Position numbers and translations under genes: made by a program. DNA of 64,000 nt, taken from Antilocapra americana (lineage: Eukaryota > Chordata > Mammalia > Artiodactyla > Antilocapridae). Shown in pieces: positions 37,441 to 50,072 of the stretch; position 1 is the stretch's first letter, and the number at the start of each line of letters is the position of its first letter. The DNA lies in assembly GCA_007570785.1 (NCBI GenBank), contig ML661885.1:34777906-34841905 (forward strand). The letters run 5' to 3'. The notes under the pieces were generated by a model. The model worked only from the letters and a program-made list of their open reading frames with translations. It was not told the origin of the DNA and did not search any database.

Positions 37441-38774
37441 TTCAACCACATAAAAATGTACTGAGTCCCAATCAGAGCTAAGGTCTATAAGATTCAAAAA
37501 TGATCTATTGCTTTTCTACATCATACTGGTTCTTATGAAATTTAAATTAGACAAGAATCTTTTATAAACTAAGAGCCAATTCCAACAATTAAATGGTATT
37601 GGGATTATTTTTCCAAGAAGGTTAAAGCCTTTTTTCATCACTGAAAATCATTCAAGTTTTTTGGTTTCTTTTTCTTTCACTGTATCATTTCAGAGACAAA
37701 TCAAAACAAGTAATTGCTTTGATTACTTGTTTTTTGCTCGCTTGTTTCAAAGTTTGTTTTTATTTGCAGTCAATTTTCCCAAAGCCCAAGTTCTAGTTTG
37801 TCTTTGGATTGTTTTGTGGGAGTGAGTTACATATTTTGTAGATGTTTGGGGAGTGTTGGGGATGAATGTTTGCTTAAAGATCTTAGATGAAGGTTTACAG
37901 GATTTTAATAAATGGATTGATTGCTCAAGGGATTTTACTTCCTGTATTGATCTAACAAGGATTCAAGGAATCAAGCATGGATAGCAAGATAAAGAGTCTC
38001 TTTGAAACCAGCTCATTTCAATATTGGGTTGAGATTCAGGGTATGCTACGTTGCCAAGTTTAGCAAATAAATACAGGTCTAGTTAAATTCAATTTTCAGA
38101 TAAACAATAAATGAAGTTTTAGTGTAAGTATTGTCAAATGTTATATCCTATATTCTACCTGGTAATTATAGGTGAGATGATGCCTGCAAGAGTCTGGAAA
38201 GACTTCTTATTTACTTGAAAGAGCCTACAAGGAGTCGTAACAAAATTGCAACCGTCAAACCATCTTTATTTGGTTAAAAATTGAGGTACATTTTCCATCT
38301 AGAAAAGGGTTCTTTTGGGTGACCAGGGTCATCTGGAAAGTTCTCTCTTATAGTCTTCTCATGTAGGTAATTACACAGCTCCTGGGACTGGAGTTGTCTA
38401 ATCACATCAGTAAGTTGCAGACCCAAGACACCTCATAGAACTACTGACCAAAAGTTCAGCTGACTACTTTTGATTAAAGTGTCTAGCCATGGCCAATCCA
38501 TATGGCTTGGGTATCTCCCAGCATGGCGGTTGTGGTCCTAGCTAGCATCCCAAGAATGAGTCCAGTGGCCTCCTACCTGCAGGTTCTACACCACAGGTTC
38601 AACTGACACAGATCAAAAACATTTGGAAAAACATTCCAGAATGTTTCAGAAAGCAACACTTGAATTTGCCAAGCATAGGCAACTATTAACATATCATTTA
38701 CATTGTATTTACAACTATTTACACAGCATTTACATTCTTTTATGTATTATAAGTAACATAGAGATGGTGTATGC
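37441..38774. other. AT-rich single-copy stretch
   Basis: Apart from the hairpin at 37703-37733, no feature is supported. Confidence 0.45.
37703..37733. repeat. Perfect 12-bp inverted repeat (hairpin)
   Basis: AAAACAAGTAAT at 37703-37714 is complementary to ATTACTTGTTTT at 37722-37733, with a 7-base loop TGCTTTG. It lies in AT-rich non-coding DNA. Confidence 0.9.
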
Positions 38775-38792
38775 ATATGGAAGAATTGCATA

Positions 38793-38988
38793 AAGTGAAA
38801 AGTGTTAGTCGCTCAGTCATGTCTGACTCTTTGTGACCCCATGGACTGTAGCCTGCCAGGCTCTTCTGTCCAGAGTGGGTAGCCATTTCCTTCTCAAGTA
38901 GATATCCCCTACCCAGGGATCAAATCCAGGTCTCCTGCACTGCAGGCAGATTCATTCATATCTGAGCCACCAGGGAAGCCCAGGAAAT
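38793..38988 (-). mobile_element. Bov-tA SINE
   Basis: Flanked by an 18-bp duplication with one difference: ATATGGAAGAATTGCATA at 38775-38792 and ATATGGAAGGATTGCATA at 38989-39006. About 20 bases of the Bov-A body are deleted near 38871. Confidence 0.94.
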
Positions 38989-39006
38989 ATATGGAAGGAT
39001 TGCATA

Positions 39007-41395
39007 GGTTATATGCAAATACTGTGCCACTTTACACAAGGCATTTGAGCATCTGCGGAGTTCGATAGCCTTGGGAGGTCCTGAAAACAACCCCTTTTGG
39101 ATATCAAGGGACAATTATATTCCAAGAGCTAACTCCTCTGCTTCTGCTTTTAAACTAAGCAAACTCTGCCTATTTGTTGATATCATCAACACATTTGTTT
39201 TAGAAGTGATTAATATTGTCATGGCACTCGTTACATGGCTTCTGCTCTCTAGAACACACTTACTTCAACCATTAAGAATAGAAAGACACAAAAGAGAGGT
39301 CAAATAGTGGCATGTGAAGAAAGGATTGAAGAAGGGGCAGAAGGACACGTGGAGGCAAGTTCAAAAGACAGATAAGTGGTGGCAGGAAAATAGCCATCTT
39401 CTTCAGTGTTCAGGGTAGTATACAAAGTAGAAGAGTTATGAATTATATTGGAATGATATATGGATTATTCTGAGAGCTGGTCTAGTAAAGAAATAAGCTG
39501 ACTCCTGGGGAAGCAAAACTTAGAACATGGAATCCAATAAAAATAAAATCTGCCCAAACATTTTTATATGTTAGACTCTAAAGGGACTAAAACATAGTAA
39601 ATTAATGGTGTATCCTTTTTTAAAAAAGTAAAATTTGTTTAATTTTATTCACCTGTTTTTCACCTAAGTCTATCCCTAGATACTTTAATAAAGGGCTACT
39701 TTCCCTTAAATGCCTTTAAAAATGTTAATTGGACCAATGGGATTCATCTCTAACACAGATCTTGGCTTATATTTTGAATTATACTATAACACCCACTGCT
39801 ATTTCCTTTCCATATTTCATGAGTGTCTTGAGTATAAGCTGAGAGCCCCAAAGGCATTCAGGAGCCTGAGTGAGTATAAATCCCACTTTATCAATGCTTC
39901 TAATCACAAGTCCTTGACATGCTTAGGCATGTACAGAAAATGTATGATTGAGGCTCGCTCTGTTAGTGAGCCCCAGAGGTTGCTATTAGTTAAATAAATG
40001 TTAGATCTGTTGGAAGGTTACCTTTCCCAGCCATAACATAGCTGCCTGCTGAGCAAAACAGTTGGTGACTGGAAAAGTAGTGAATAAGAACATGTTCTGC
40101 CTGCTGCTATGAGATGTACAAGTGGGAGACTGAGAACTCAATTTATCCTGAGAGACCCTGTAGCATAGAAAAGGTCAAGCCACTCAGTTGGACATTTGGA
40201 CTAAGATGCAACTGAATTGTTTCTGAAAGCCAAGCCCACAGGGAGAACATACCATGAGGGAAAAATGAGATCATACTGTCCAGTCTTTGATTGAAAACTC
40301 AGGCTATGATCTTGGGACTGTCACTGTATCAGAAAGCGCAGAATTTCACTAATAGTGTTTAATAATGGGATCTGGGAAACCACTCGTATAGGGTGGGAAA
40401 GGTAATGGGGTGGGGGTTGGTACATTTCATGTTGAATCAGTACACAGGGCCCTGGAAGAAAGCAAAATCACACTGGCTGTCAATCAACAGTACAGCATCC
40501 TGTTGACGTGGACTGCCACTATTCACCAGAAGAAAGTTTTCCTTGGAAAATGAGACTGAGGAATGTAAAAGCGTTAAGGTCGTCAAGGGGACAAAATCAG
40601 TTTGACTCCATGCAGCATACAGGTTGAGCTCAACCTGTCTTAAGACAGCACTTCTGAACAGCCTTTGAAACAGATAATATCCTCTGAAATTTTAGTCTTC
40701 AGTCTCCTTCCCTAAGAACTGATCTTAACATTAGAGACATTTAGATAATGTTGGAAGTTTAAGGTGGATCTTTCCACGTAAATGTTGCTTTAACCTTATA
40801 TCATCATTGCTGCAAGAAGACAAGCAAAGTTATTCATAGCTATTTCAAACGTCTGTTACCATTCCTCTCTCACTTAAAGATAAACAACTCATGAGGTTTA
40901 TTTAACTTAATTTACAGACCGCCATTGTTTATCTTCTGGGGAAGATAAAAATCTCTCCTTTATTCCTATGTGTTTGAAGCCAGCTCATCATAACCAACAA
41001 AATTTGCAGCTATGTACCCAAATCCTCTAAGTCTTATCTGATAATATTGCTGCTTTCCTCAGATTACTGTTCTAAAACATATGTATGAACCCCATTTCCT
41101 TTCTATCTTCCTCTCTGTAGTAGCCCCATTAAGGTGTTCACTCAGATTTCCAAATATCAGACTCCCTGGAGTAGCTTTGCAAGTTGGAACTTCACAGAAC
41201 AGAGGTAAATTGACATTTTTAGAGCCTGAGATGAAGACGTAGCAAAACAAATTTCAACAAAGAGAAGAGAAGACATATCAGGATTCATTTTAAGGTGGTT
41301 ACAGATCATACCAACCACTGACACTGCACTAGCATTGAAATGACTTATTCAAAAACTTTATCCATGGGTAACATTCAAACTCTTGAACCACTCGA
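39007..41395. other. Repeat-poor non-coding stretch
   Basis: About 2.4 kb with no recognised transposon. The open frames at 39071-39307 and 39710-39997 have no family features I recognise. No splice or promoter evidence was seen. Confidence 0.45.
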
Positions 41396-41397
41396 CA

Positions 41398-43400
41398 GCC
41401 TGTTCAGTTCAGTGGCTCAGTCGTGTCTGGCTCTTTGCGACCCCACGGACTACAGAATGCCAGGCCCTCCTGTCCATCACCAAATCCCAGAGTTTATCCG
41501 AATGCATGTCCATTGAGTCGGTGATGACACCTAACCATCTCATCCTCTGTCTTCCTTTCTCCTTCTGCCTTCAATCTTTCCCATCATTAGGATATTTTCA
41601 AATGAGTCAGTTCTCACATCAAGTGGCCAATGTATTGAAGTTTCAGCTTCAGCATCAGTCCTTCCAATGAATATTCAGGACTGATATTCTTTAGGATGGA
41701 CTGGTTGGATCTCCTTTCAGTCCAAGGGAATCTCAAGAGTCTTCTCCAACACCACAGTTCAAAAGCATCAATTCTTCAGTGTTCAGCTTTCTTTATAGTC
41801 CAACTCTCATGTCCATACATGACCACTGGAAAAACCATAGCTTTGACTAGATGGACCTTTGTTAGCAAAGTAATGTCTCTGCTATTTAATAAGCTGTCTA
41901 GGTTGGTCATAGCTTTTCTTCCAAGGAGCAAGTGCCTTTTAATTTCATGGCTGCAGTCACCATCTGCAGTGATTTTTGAGCCCCCCAAAATAAAGTCTCT
42001 CACTGTTTCCTTGTTTCCCCATCTACTGTCATGAAGTGATGGGACCAGATGCTATGATCTTCATTTTCTGAATGTTGAGTTTTAAGCCAACTTTTTCACT
42101 CTCCTTTCACTTTCATCAAGAGGCTCTTTAGTTCTTCTTCACTTTCTGCCATAAGGGTGGTGTCACCTGCATATCTGAGGCTATTGCTATTTCTCCCATC
42201 AACCTTGATTCCAGCTTGTGTTTCCTCCAGCCCAGCATGTCTCATGATGTACTCTGCATATAAGTTAAAAAAAGCAGGGTGACAATATATAGCCTTGATG
42301 TACTCCTTTCCCAATTTGGAACCAGTCTATTGTTCCATTCCAGTTCTAATTGTTTCCTGATCCGCGTACAGATTTCTTAGGAGGCAGGTCAGGTGGTCTG
42401 GTATTCCCATCTCGTTAGGAGTTTCCACAGTTTGTTTTGATCCACACAGTCAAAGGCTTTGTCATAGTCAATAAAGCAGAAATAGATGCTTTTCTGGAAC
42501 TCTCTTGCTTTTTCAATGATCCAATGGATGTTGGTAATTTGATCTCTGGTTCCTCTGTCTTTTCTAAATCCAGCTGGAAGTTCATGTTTCATGTAGTGTT
42601 GAAGCCTGGTTTGGAGAATTTTGAGAATTACTTTGCTAGCATCTGAGTTGAGTGCAATTGTGCAGTAGTTTGAGCATGCTTTGGCATTGCCTTTCTTTGG
42701 AATTGGAATGAAAACTGACCTTTTCCAGTCTTATGGCCACTACTGATTTTTCCAAATTTGCTGGCATATTGAGTGCAGTATTTCCACAGCATCATCTTTT
42801 AGGATTTGAAATAGCTCAACTGGAATTCTATCACCTCCACTAGCTTAGTTCATAGTGATGCTTCCTAAGACCCACTTGACTTCACATTCCAGGATGTCTG
42901 GCTCTAAGTGAGTGATCATTCCATTGTGATTATCTGGGTCATTAAGATCTTTTTTGCACAGTTCTTCTGTGTATTCTTGCCACCTCTTCTTAATATTTTC
43001 TGCTTCTGTTAGGTCCATATCATTTCTGTTCTTTATTGAACCTATTTTTGCATGAAATGTTCCCTTGGTATCTCTAATTTTCTGGAAGAGATCTCTAGTC
43101 TTTCCCATTCTATTGTTTTCCTCTATTTCTTTGCATTGATGGTTTAGGAAGGCTTTCTTATCTCTCCTTGCTATTCTTTGGAACTCTGCATTCAGATGGG
43201 AATATCTTTCCTTTTCTCTTTTACCTTTCACTTCTCTTCTTTTCACAGCTATTTGTAAGACCTCCTCAGACAACCATTTTGCCTTTTTGCATTTATTTTC
43301 CTTGGGGATGGTCTTGATCCCTGCCTCCTGTACAATGTCAGACAGCCTGAGTACTGAATTAAACCTGAGTATTGAGAGTCTTAACCCTTTGGCTGCTGGA
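41398..43400 (-). mobile_element. BovB LINE, longest copy in the window
   Basis: About 2.0 kb on the minus strand: 3' terminus at 41398, polymerase region with a YADD-like YAGD near 42170, and the linker region after the endonuclease up to about 43400. The endonuclease half is missing. Frameshifts and stops break the frame into several pieces. Confidence 0.94.
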
Positions 43401-43444
43401 TTGTGTGTGTGTGGTGGTCGGGCGGTGGGGGTGGTCAGTGTCAA
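42845..43444 (-). pseudogene. BovB linker-region open frame remnant
   Basis: A 199-codon open stretch encoding the basic region between the endonuclease and polymerase of BovB, with WLSEEVLQIAVKRREVKGK and RDKKAFLNHQCKEIEENNR. The first ~15 codons are flanking DNA beyond the LINE. It keeps an open frame by age or chance; there is no sign of host use. Confidence 0.85.
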
Positions 43445-43944
43445 GAGGTCCCTGGGTCAGAGCACAGCTGCTATTTACATGAGTATTTCAACATTCCAGC
43501 AACCATATTAGTTGTGTCTCTGTACACTTGCATCATATTATTTCTGTTTATAGCCTAGGCTGCTCCAAATTATTCATTACAAGATACAACAGAAAACACG
43601 ATATGGTCCAGATTTTGTATCTCAGCTATGTATTTCTTATGCAATTGTGTGATTAATCTCAATGTCTTAGCTTTTGTGTGTAAGATAGTTGAAAACACAT
43701 TGATTGTGAAAACTTTCCAGAGGAAGATCTGTCACCAAAAGTCTCCTCACTACTCTCCAGCATTGTTAGTCTTTGAAATAGTCTTAAAGAATATTTGTCC
43801 TGTAACCTTCCTCACATGGTCATTAAAAAAGTATACATACTATTTTAGCTAGGTTCAGATTTAAAAGAAGGTATACGTATAGTCATCATCATGAGTGCAT
43901 TGTGTTGATGTTAGATATTTTCAGCACCTAATAATGTTCTAAAG

Positions 43945-44140
43945 CAGTGACCCCCCCCAACCTTTTTGGCACCAGGAACAGGTTTAATGGAAGGCAATTT
44001 CCCACGAGTTGGGGTTGGGGGCTGGTGTGGAGACGTTTCAAGTGCCTTGCATTTATTGTACACTTTATTCCTCTTATTATTAACTCAGCTCCACCTCATA
44101 TCATCAGATATTAGATTCCAGAGGTCAGGGACCTCTATTC
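43945..44140. repeat. Old mammalian repeat, probably a DNA transposon remnant
   Basis: AACCTTTTTGGCACCAGGAAC, GGTTTAATGGAAGGCAATTT and CAGCTCCACCTCATATCATC match a well-known old repeat whose name I do not recall. An eight-C run sits near its start. Confidence 0.6.
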
Positions 44141-44340
44141 TAAAGGGAAGTTTATGTTCCCTCTTTTTTCACCATCCATAAATCAAATATTCTTGATTGG
44201 GTAAAAAATATATTCTTCTCATGTTTTTTACCATAATAAGAAAAAATAATGATGTTGGCATCTTAGGGTTGATAAGAATATATTACAAATCCAGGGACAT
44301 CTAATACAAGAACATAAATAGGTATTTATATATATGCAGA

Positions 44341-44558
44341 CTTGTTGTTATTTAGTTGCTAAGTCGTGTCTGACTCTTTGCAACCTCCTTGGACCATGGC
44401 CAATCAGGCTCCTCTGTCCATGGGATTTCCCAGGCAAGAATACTGGAGTGAGTTGCCATTTCCTTCTCCAGGGGATCTTCCCAACCCAGGTATTGAACCT
44501 GTATCTCCTGCGTTGACAGGCAGATTCTTTACCACTGAGCCACCACGGAAGCCCTATG
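44341..44558 (-). mobile_element. Bov-tA SINE
   Basis: Full head and body on the minus strand with target duplications TATGCAGA at 44333-44340 and 44559-44566. Confidence 0.93.
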
Positions 44559-44566
44559 TATGCAGA

Positions 44567-45545
44567 TACCTGTCTTCTAATTGAGACATGACCTGTAAAC
44601 ATCAAGACTTGCATAGTAAGTTGATCAACAAATATATATGTGTGTGTGTGTATCCTGTATATCCCCTACTTTACTATCATGAATATCTCAGGACACATAC
44701 AGTTTTCACAACTCATTCTATTTCCTCAGCAGGTGACTTGAAAACAGTTTATTTGCACTAGCCACAGAACCCAGACCCTTAGTTGATAAAGGAATGAAAA
44801 GTAAAACATGTACCAAGGGAGATAAACCTGTTTCTTTATCTCATCCCTCAGCGGCTTGAAAACGTTTCTGAGGAAAGAAAAGGTTGTAGGAATTTGGTTG
44901 CATGTGGTGGAGGATGATTTATGAAAGTTCAACTACAGCCTGACCCCATCTGTGGTATTTGCCAAGAACCAACTGTGCGTGTCTTTGGTAAAGTAGGACA
45001 AAAAAAAAAAAAAAACAGCTCTGAATGCATATTGAGCTTCAAAACAAAGAGCGATATAATAGGAGGCTGCCAGATACAGTCTCCCGAAAGGCCATTATAA
45101 TTAAAAATATCTGAATGGTATTTTAAATACAATATACAAGGTCATTCCAGTAAGAAGGTAACACAGGCATTGACAGAGAATGACAAGAATACTCAGAAAG
45201 CAAGTGCTTGGAAATTACATTGCATGTGAAGTTTCACGTGGTGGTTCTAAAAACTGTGTCAGAAGAAAGGGTATAATTCATTTCCCATTCTAATTTTATT
45301 GTCATGACAGGAGGTAGGCTGCCACTCAAAGGCTCAGAGACCTGCTATTGCTTCTGCATTGTTTGTACCTGCAAGAGATTGTGTGTAATCTAAGTAACAC
45401 TCTGCAAGTCCCAAAACAAAGTTTCAGAAAGGGAAAAACTAGGCCATTTGCTGATTGGTAGGTTAGGAAAGGCAGAAGAAAGAAGCAAGTGCTGAGATGT
45501 GTGCTGGGAAATGTCTGTTTAATACGGTCCTTCGTCAAAGTGAGG
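44567..45545. other. Non-coding DNA, nothing recognised
   Basis: Contains a short TG run near 44637-44651 and a poly-A run near 45000-45016. No gene. Confidence 0.5.
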
Positions 45546-45895
45546 TACTGGAGAAGACTCTTGAGAGCCCCTTGGACTGCAAGGAGGTCCAACCCCTACA
45601 TCTTGAAGGAAATCAATCCTGAATGTTCATTGGAAGGACTAATGCTGAAGCTGAAACTCCAATACTTTGGCCACATGATGCGAAGAGCTGCTTCTTTGGA
45701 AAAGACCCTGATGCCGGGAAATATTGAAGGAAGGAGGTGAGGAGGGTGATAGAGCACGATATGGTTGGATGGCATCACTGACTCAATGGACATGGGTTGG
45801 AGCAGACTCTGGGAGATAGTGAAGGACAGGGAAGCCTGGTGTGCTGCAGTCCACGGGGTTGCAAAGAGCCAGAGATGTTTTTTGGAACTGAACAA
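45546..45895 (+). mobile_element. BovB LINE, last 350 bases
   Basis: Starts at GGAGAAGACTCTTGAGAGCC and ends with GGAACTGAACAACAATGG. A stop after EGRR (near 45738) and other changes mark it as dead. Confidence 0.92.
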
Positions 45896-45949
45896 CAATG
45901 GTCTTCTACCTTAACCTGTCTTGAGCCACCTAGCAAACAGTTTATGATG

Positions 45950-46095
45950 TTTTGAGTACTGGGGCTTGAATCAAGATGCCAGATTTCAATTCTAGCACCA
46001 TTTATTTCCTCCACAACAAGGACAATCATTTCATCCAGAGGAAATCATTTCCTCATTTACCTACCTGTCTGTAAAATGAAGATAACATACATGTT
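45950..46095 (+). repeat. MIR-like fragment
   Basis: GGGGCTTGAATCAAGATGCC, then CCTCATTTACCTACCTGTCTGTAAA read in MIR order. Diverged. Confidence 0.55.
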
Positions 46096-46875
46096 TTTCC
46101 ACTGTGAGTTGTAACCAAGAGATTATCTTAGGTGAATAAACCTAACACAAGAAGCAATATAGATTTCAGACACACAGGCATTGAACACTCCTTGGTGTTT
46201 TAAGAGAAGAGATACTTACTTTGAAGAAAAGACGTACAAGGATTTAAAACATCTTACTTAACTAACTACAAATAATATTCCCTGGACTTTGGAGGAGGTA
46301 AATCATTCTCACCAGAAGCATCAGAAAGGCTAAATTAAAGTTTCTTTTTTGGTAGTCTCTCTCCAACAGGAAGCTGTTATCTCTCTTCTTCTTCAAATGC
46401 TGCTTAGACCCCTGCAACTTAAATTTAGCTCTCTGGCAGCCTCTCCTTCCTCCCTGTGGGCTACAAGTGGTGTTACATGACAGACAGATGTTAAACAAGA
46501 TACCTCCCTGCACAGCTGCTTTGCCTCTTTGAGCAAGCTCCAATCTCTATTTAAACAAAAAGAGGAAAGAAATCTGAAGATAAGCCGGGTGTTCTGAAAT
46601 TATAACTCAGACCTCGTGCCAGGGTCCTAAAACTTAAAGTAGTGAGTTGCCAGCTCGCTGCAAGATTTTGCAAGCAAAGCCCATGACTTGAAGTTGGAGC
46701 AAGTCTGCAGAGCTTCCCTGGGCACTGGGAGAATTCAGAAAGCGATAAAGGAGAGAACAACGCCTCCTTGTAAAATTACACATTGAAAAGCTGAGGTCCT
46801 CCCAGCCCTTCCTGTCACAGATGCTAACCACAGGGAAATCATCTCTTTCTGTATTTACTGAGCCAGGCTAATAGC
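46096..46875. other. Non-coding DNA, nothing recognised
   Basis: No supported gene or repeat. Confidence 0.5.
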
Positions 46876-46879
46876 TTTA

Positions 46880-47045
46880 CCATCCATGCCCCATTTACTC
46901 TTTATAACAATCCTGTCAAAAGCATATTTACACTTCCTGTTTGGATAGAGAATTCCAGTAGAGGCAAGGTAGTAACATGACCAAAGGTCATACAGCTAGC
47001 TGGTAACCAACTGGGGTTTCATCTGATCCAAAGTCAGCCTATGTA
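46880..47045 (+). repeat. MIR SINE fragment
   Basis: CTCTTTATAACAATCCTGTC, CATGACCAAAGGTCATACAG and CTAGCTGGTAACC are MIR core and 3' part. Confidence 0.72.
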
Positions 47046-47113
47046 ATACAAACAGAGAGGGCTAAAAGGCAATAGGATGCTGAAGGAAGATAGGAAAGCA
47101 CTCTGCAAGAAGA

Positions 47114-47815
47114 CTGTGGTGGACTGAACGGTGGCCATCCAGCAGATACGTAAACATCCTAACCCCTGGGATCTGTGAATATGATGTTATTCAGAAAAGC
47201 GGTCTTTGCAGAGGTAATGAATTTTGAGGAACTTGGGATCATCCTGGACCGTGTGCGCACAGGCACACACATGCTCAATTGTGTCCAATCTCTTGTGATC
47301 CCACGGACTGTAGCCCGCCAGGCTCCTCTGTCCATCGGATTTTCCAGGTAAGAATACTGGAGTGGGTTGCCATTTCCTACTCCAGGGGAATCTTCCTGAT
47401 CAGGGATCGAATCCATGTCTCTTATGTCTACTGCACTGGCAGACAGATCCTTTACCACTGCGTCACTTGGGTCATCTGAGTGGGACATAAATCCAATGAC
47501 AAGTCTTAGAGAAAGGCAGAAGGTGATCTGACACAGAAAGAAGAGGAAACTACATGGATACAAAGAAGAGGACTGTGCGAAGACAGAGGCAGAGACCAGA
47601 GGGGTAATGCCACAAGCCAGGGGAGCTTGGAGCAGCCAGGAGGCAGAAGAGGCGAGGAAGGATCCTCTCCTGCAACCTTCAGAGGGAGCGCAGCCAGGCC
47701 AACATCTTGATTTCTGACTCTGGACACCAGAATTGTGAGACAGTGAATTTCTGTTTTAAATCACCAGGTTTGTGGCTATTCATGACAGCAGGTCTAGCAA
47801 AATAGTACAGAATTA
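47114..47815 (+). mobile_element. MLT1 solo LTR split by a SINE
   Basis: The left part (TGTGGTGGACTGAACGGTGG to ATCATCCTGGACC) and the right part (TCATCTGAGTGGGACATAAA to GTGGCTATTCATGACAGCAG) together give one MLT1 LTR, with the Bov-tA at about 47251-47470 between them. Confidence 0.88.
47251..47470 (-). mobile_element. Bov-tA SINE nested in MLT1
   Basis: Minus strand, CA-rich tail at the left, head at the right (plus strand TTTACCACTGCGTCACTTGG). Borders are set by where the MLT1 sequence stops and resumes. Confidence 0.9.
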
Positions 47816-48156
47816 GACAAAAATCCTTAGGTTAACACGTTTGGAGGACCCTATATTTATCATGACTAGATTATAAGAGACACCACCTTGCTTCTCTTTG
47901 TATCTCTTACACTCATGATACTCATCTGTAGCTCAGTAAATATTTGTTGAGTTGGCCCATGGAAGCAGCTGCAAGTGCAGCAAGCGGTAGCCAGCAGCAT
48001 CTCCAAGCCTGGCATCATCTGAGAGCAGGCAGAGAAGACTGTGGCAAGTCAGTCCCTTCCACAAGGGCAGATCAGATTGAAATGACCCAGGTGGCTCTTT
48101 TTTGAGACTGAGAAAAAGGATCAGGAACCTTGTCCTCATTTTGGGAGATGCAGAGG

Positions 48157-48364
48157 AGCCTCTTCCCAGGTGGCTCAGAGTGGTAAAGAATCTGTCTGCC
48201 AGTACAGGAGATGCAGGGGACACAGGTTCAAACCCTGGGTTGGGAATATCCCTGGAGGAAGAAATGGCAACCCACTCCAGTATTCTTGCCCGGAAAATCC
48301 CATGGACAGAGGAGCCTGGTGGGCTACAGTATGAGGTCACAGAGTCAGACATACTGAGCACACG
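48157..48364 (+). mobile_element. Bov-tA SINE
   Basis: Head CTCTTCCCAGGTGGCTCAGA and Bov-A body to GTCAGACATACTGAGCAC. A few bases of the 3' region are lost near 48330. Confidence 0.88.
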
Positions 48365-49452
48365 TGGCTGAGGGGAGGCCCCGGGTTATTCAGAACAACT
48401 ACAGGCTTTCAGTCCTCCTCTAATCAAAACACTGTCAGGGAGATGGAGATAGATTCCTAAACATTCAAAATCGGGGGAAAAAAAAAATCAAAGGCCCTTC
48501 TATCATTCAGTCTTTTGTTTCATTTTTAAAAATAAATTCTTTATCAAAGATATTCAAAGGAATGCAGTAACATCTCCTTCTGCCATCACCCATTCATTCA
48601 CTGACCAAACATTTGTCGAGTGACTGCCATGTGTGTGCATCTCGTGTTTTCCAACCGTACGTTCATATTCTTTGAGAGTAATACCAGATGTATCTGTTCC
48701 GTTCCCATTTCTATACCTCTAATATTTTTTCTGTAATTTTTTTTGTCTTTGACAGGTGTCTTGGCATCTCACCCTTGAATTATTCTATCTGCTGCTCCTT
48801 TCTTATTCACAGAGGTGATGTTTTTTTGTCTTTGAATTTTTGGCCGACGGTTTACATTTTTCACCTGCTCTGTGGCTGCTTTTTTCTGGCGAGTGTTCTT
48901 TGTTGGTAACTGTATTCTTCTTTTTCACAGATTTTTCTTAGTGTCTCTGGGTTGCTATTGTACCATCTTACATCTTTTAAGTGGGTTGAACTTTTCTGGA
49001 CTAGGCATCTAAGAAAGTTCCTGTGAGCAAAGAGGACGGATCAGAGTAGCTTGCAGGTGTTTCAATCCAGAGATCCCTCTGTGGCTTCCACAGAAATCTG
49101 ACTGCCTCCTGCAAATATGATGCCTCCATTGCATTCTTTGTGTACCTTTCTGCTTCTGCCTGTTTCAATCACATGCTTTTCAAAGTCAAAGTTCAGAAGC
49201 ATTTTGCTTGCCAGCCCTGACACCAGATTTCTACACTTACTACAGCAAACAGCCATGCAGCTTTTTTTTTTTTTTTTACTACATGACAAAGCTCTTCCCT
49301 CCAAAAAAAAAAAAAGTGTTTTTGCAAATTCCTTCTGCAACCCACCATTGCCAGGCCGTCTCAGTATACCTCTGGACTTCATGCTAGATGGATTCTAACC
49401 GATCTCAGTTAGTTTTAGCAGTCATTTCACATATGTCACGGTCTGCAGACTG
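48365..49452. other. Non-coding DNA with homopolymer runs
   Basis: Poly-T (49262-49278) and poly-A (49301-49314) runs face each other. A weak L2 tail (CATTCATTCACTGACC, near 48590) is visible. No gene. Confidence 0.5.
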
Positions 49453-49662
49453 TTGTTCTTCAGTTGCCCAGTTGTGTCTCTTTGTGACCTCATGGACTGC
49501 AGCACGCCAGGCCTCCCTATCCCTCTTCATCTCCTGGAGTTTGCCCAAGTTCATGTTCATTGCATCAGTGATGCTGTCCCACCATCTCATCCTCTGATGC
49601 CCTCTTCTCCTTCTGTCCTCAATGTTTCCCAGCATCAGGGTCTTTTGCAGTGAGTTATCTGC
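49453..49662 (-). mobile_element. BovB LINE, last 210 bases
   Basis: TTGTTCTTCAGTTGCCCAGT to CAGCATCAGGGTCTTTTGCA is the BovB 3' end on the minus strand. Confidence 0.9.
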
Positions 49663-50072
49663 AGATTATCTGTGTCCTACTTCACGGAAGATAGAGTCTG
49701 AGAAGGTTTTTAAAAAGATTTTACCTGTTGCTTTTAGATGATTTCTAGGGCAAGCAGGTAAACATCTGGTGTAGAAAGCCACGTAAAATGGGCTAGTTCA
49801 GCTTTTTTTTTTTTTTTCTCAAAATGACAGCCATGAATTGAAAGGAATACTTTCAGCACAACCAAATCTTCAGGATTTGGAGTATATTTTAATCTGCATG
49901 TCACATTCATGCTGGCCTATGAATGAGGTGTTTGAGTGTGATATAATTAGGACTGGCTATTCTTTCTTGGTTTTCCAAACTTTCTGTCATGACTCTCACA
50001 TATTCACACACATACACACACACAGGAGACGATGCTGTAGAAAGTTTAAACAAGTGAGAACAAAAAATGTCC

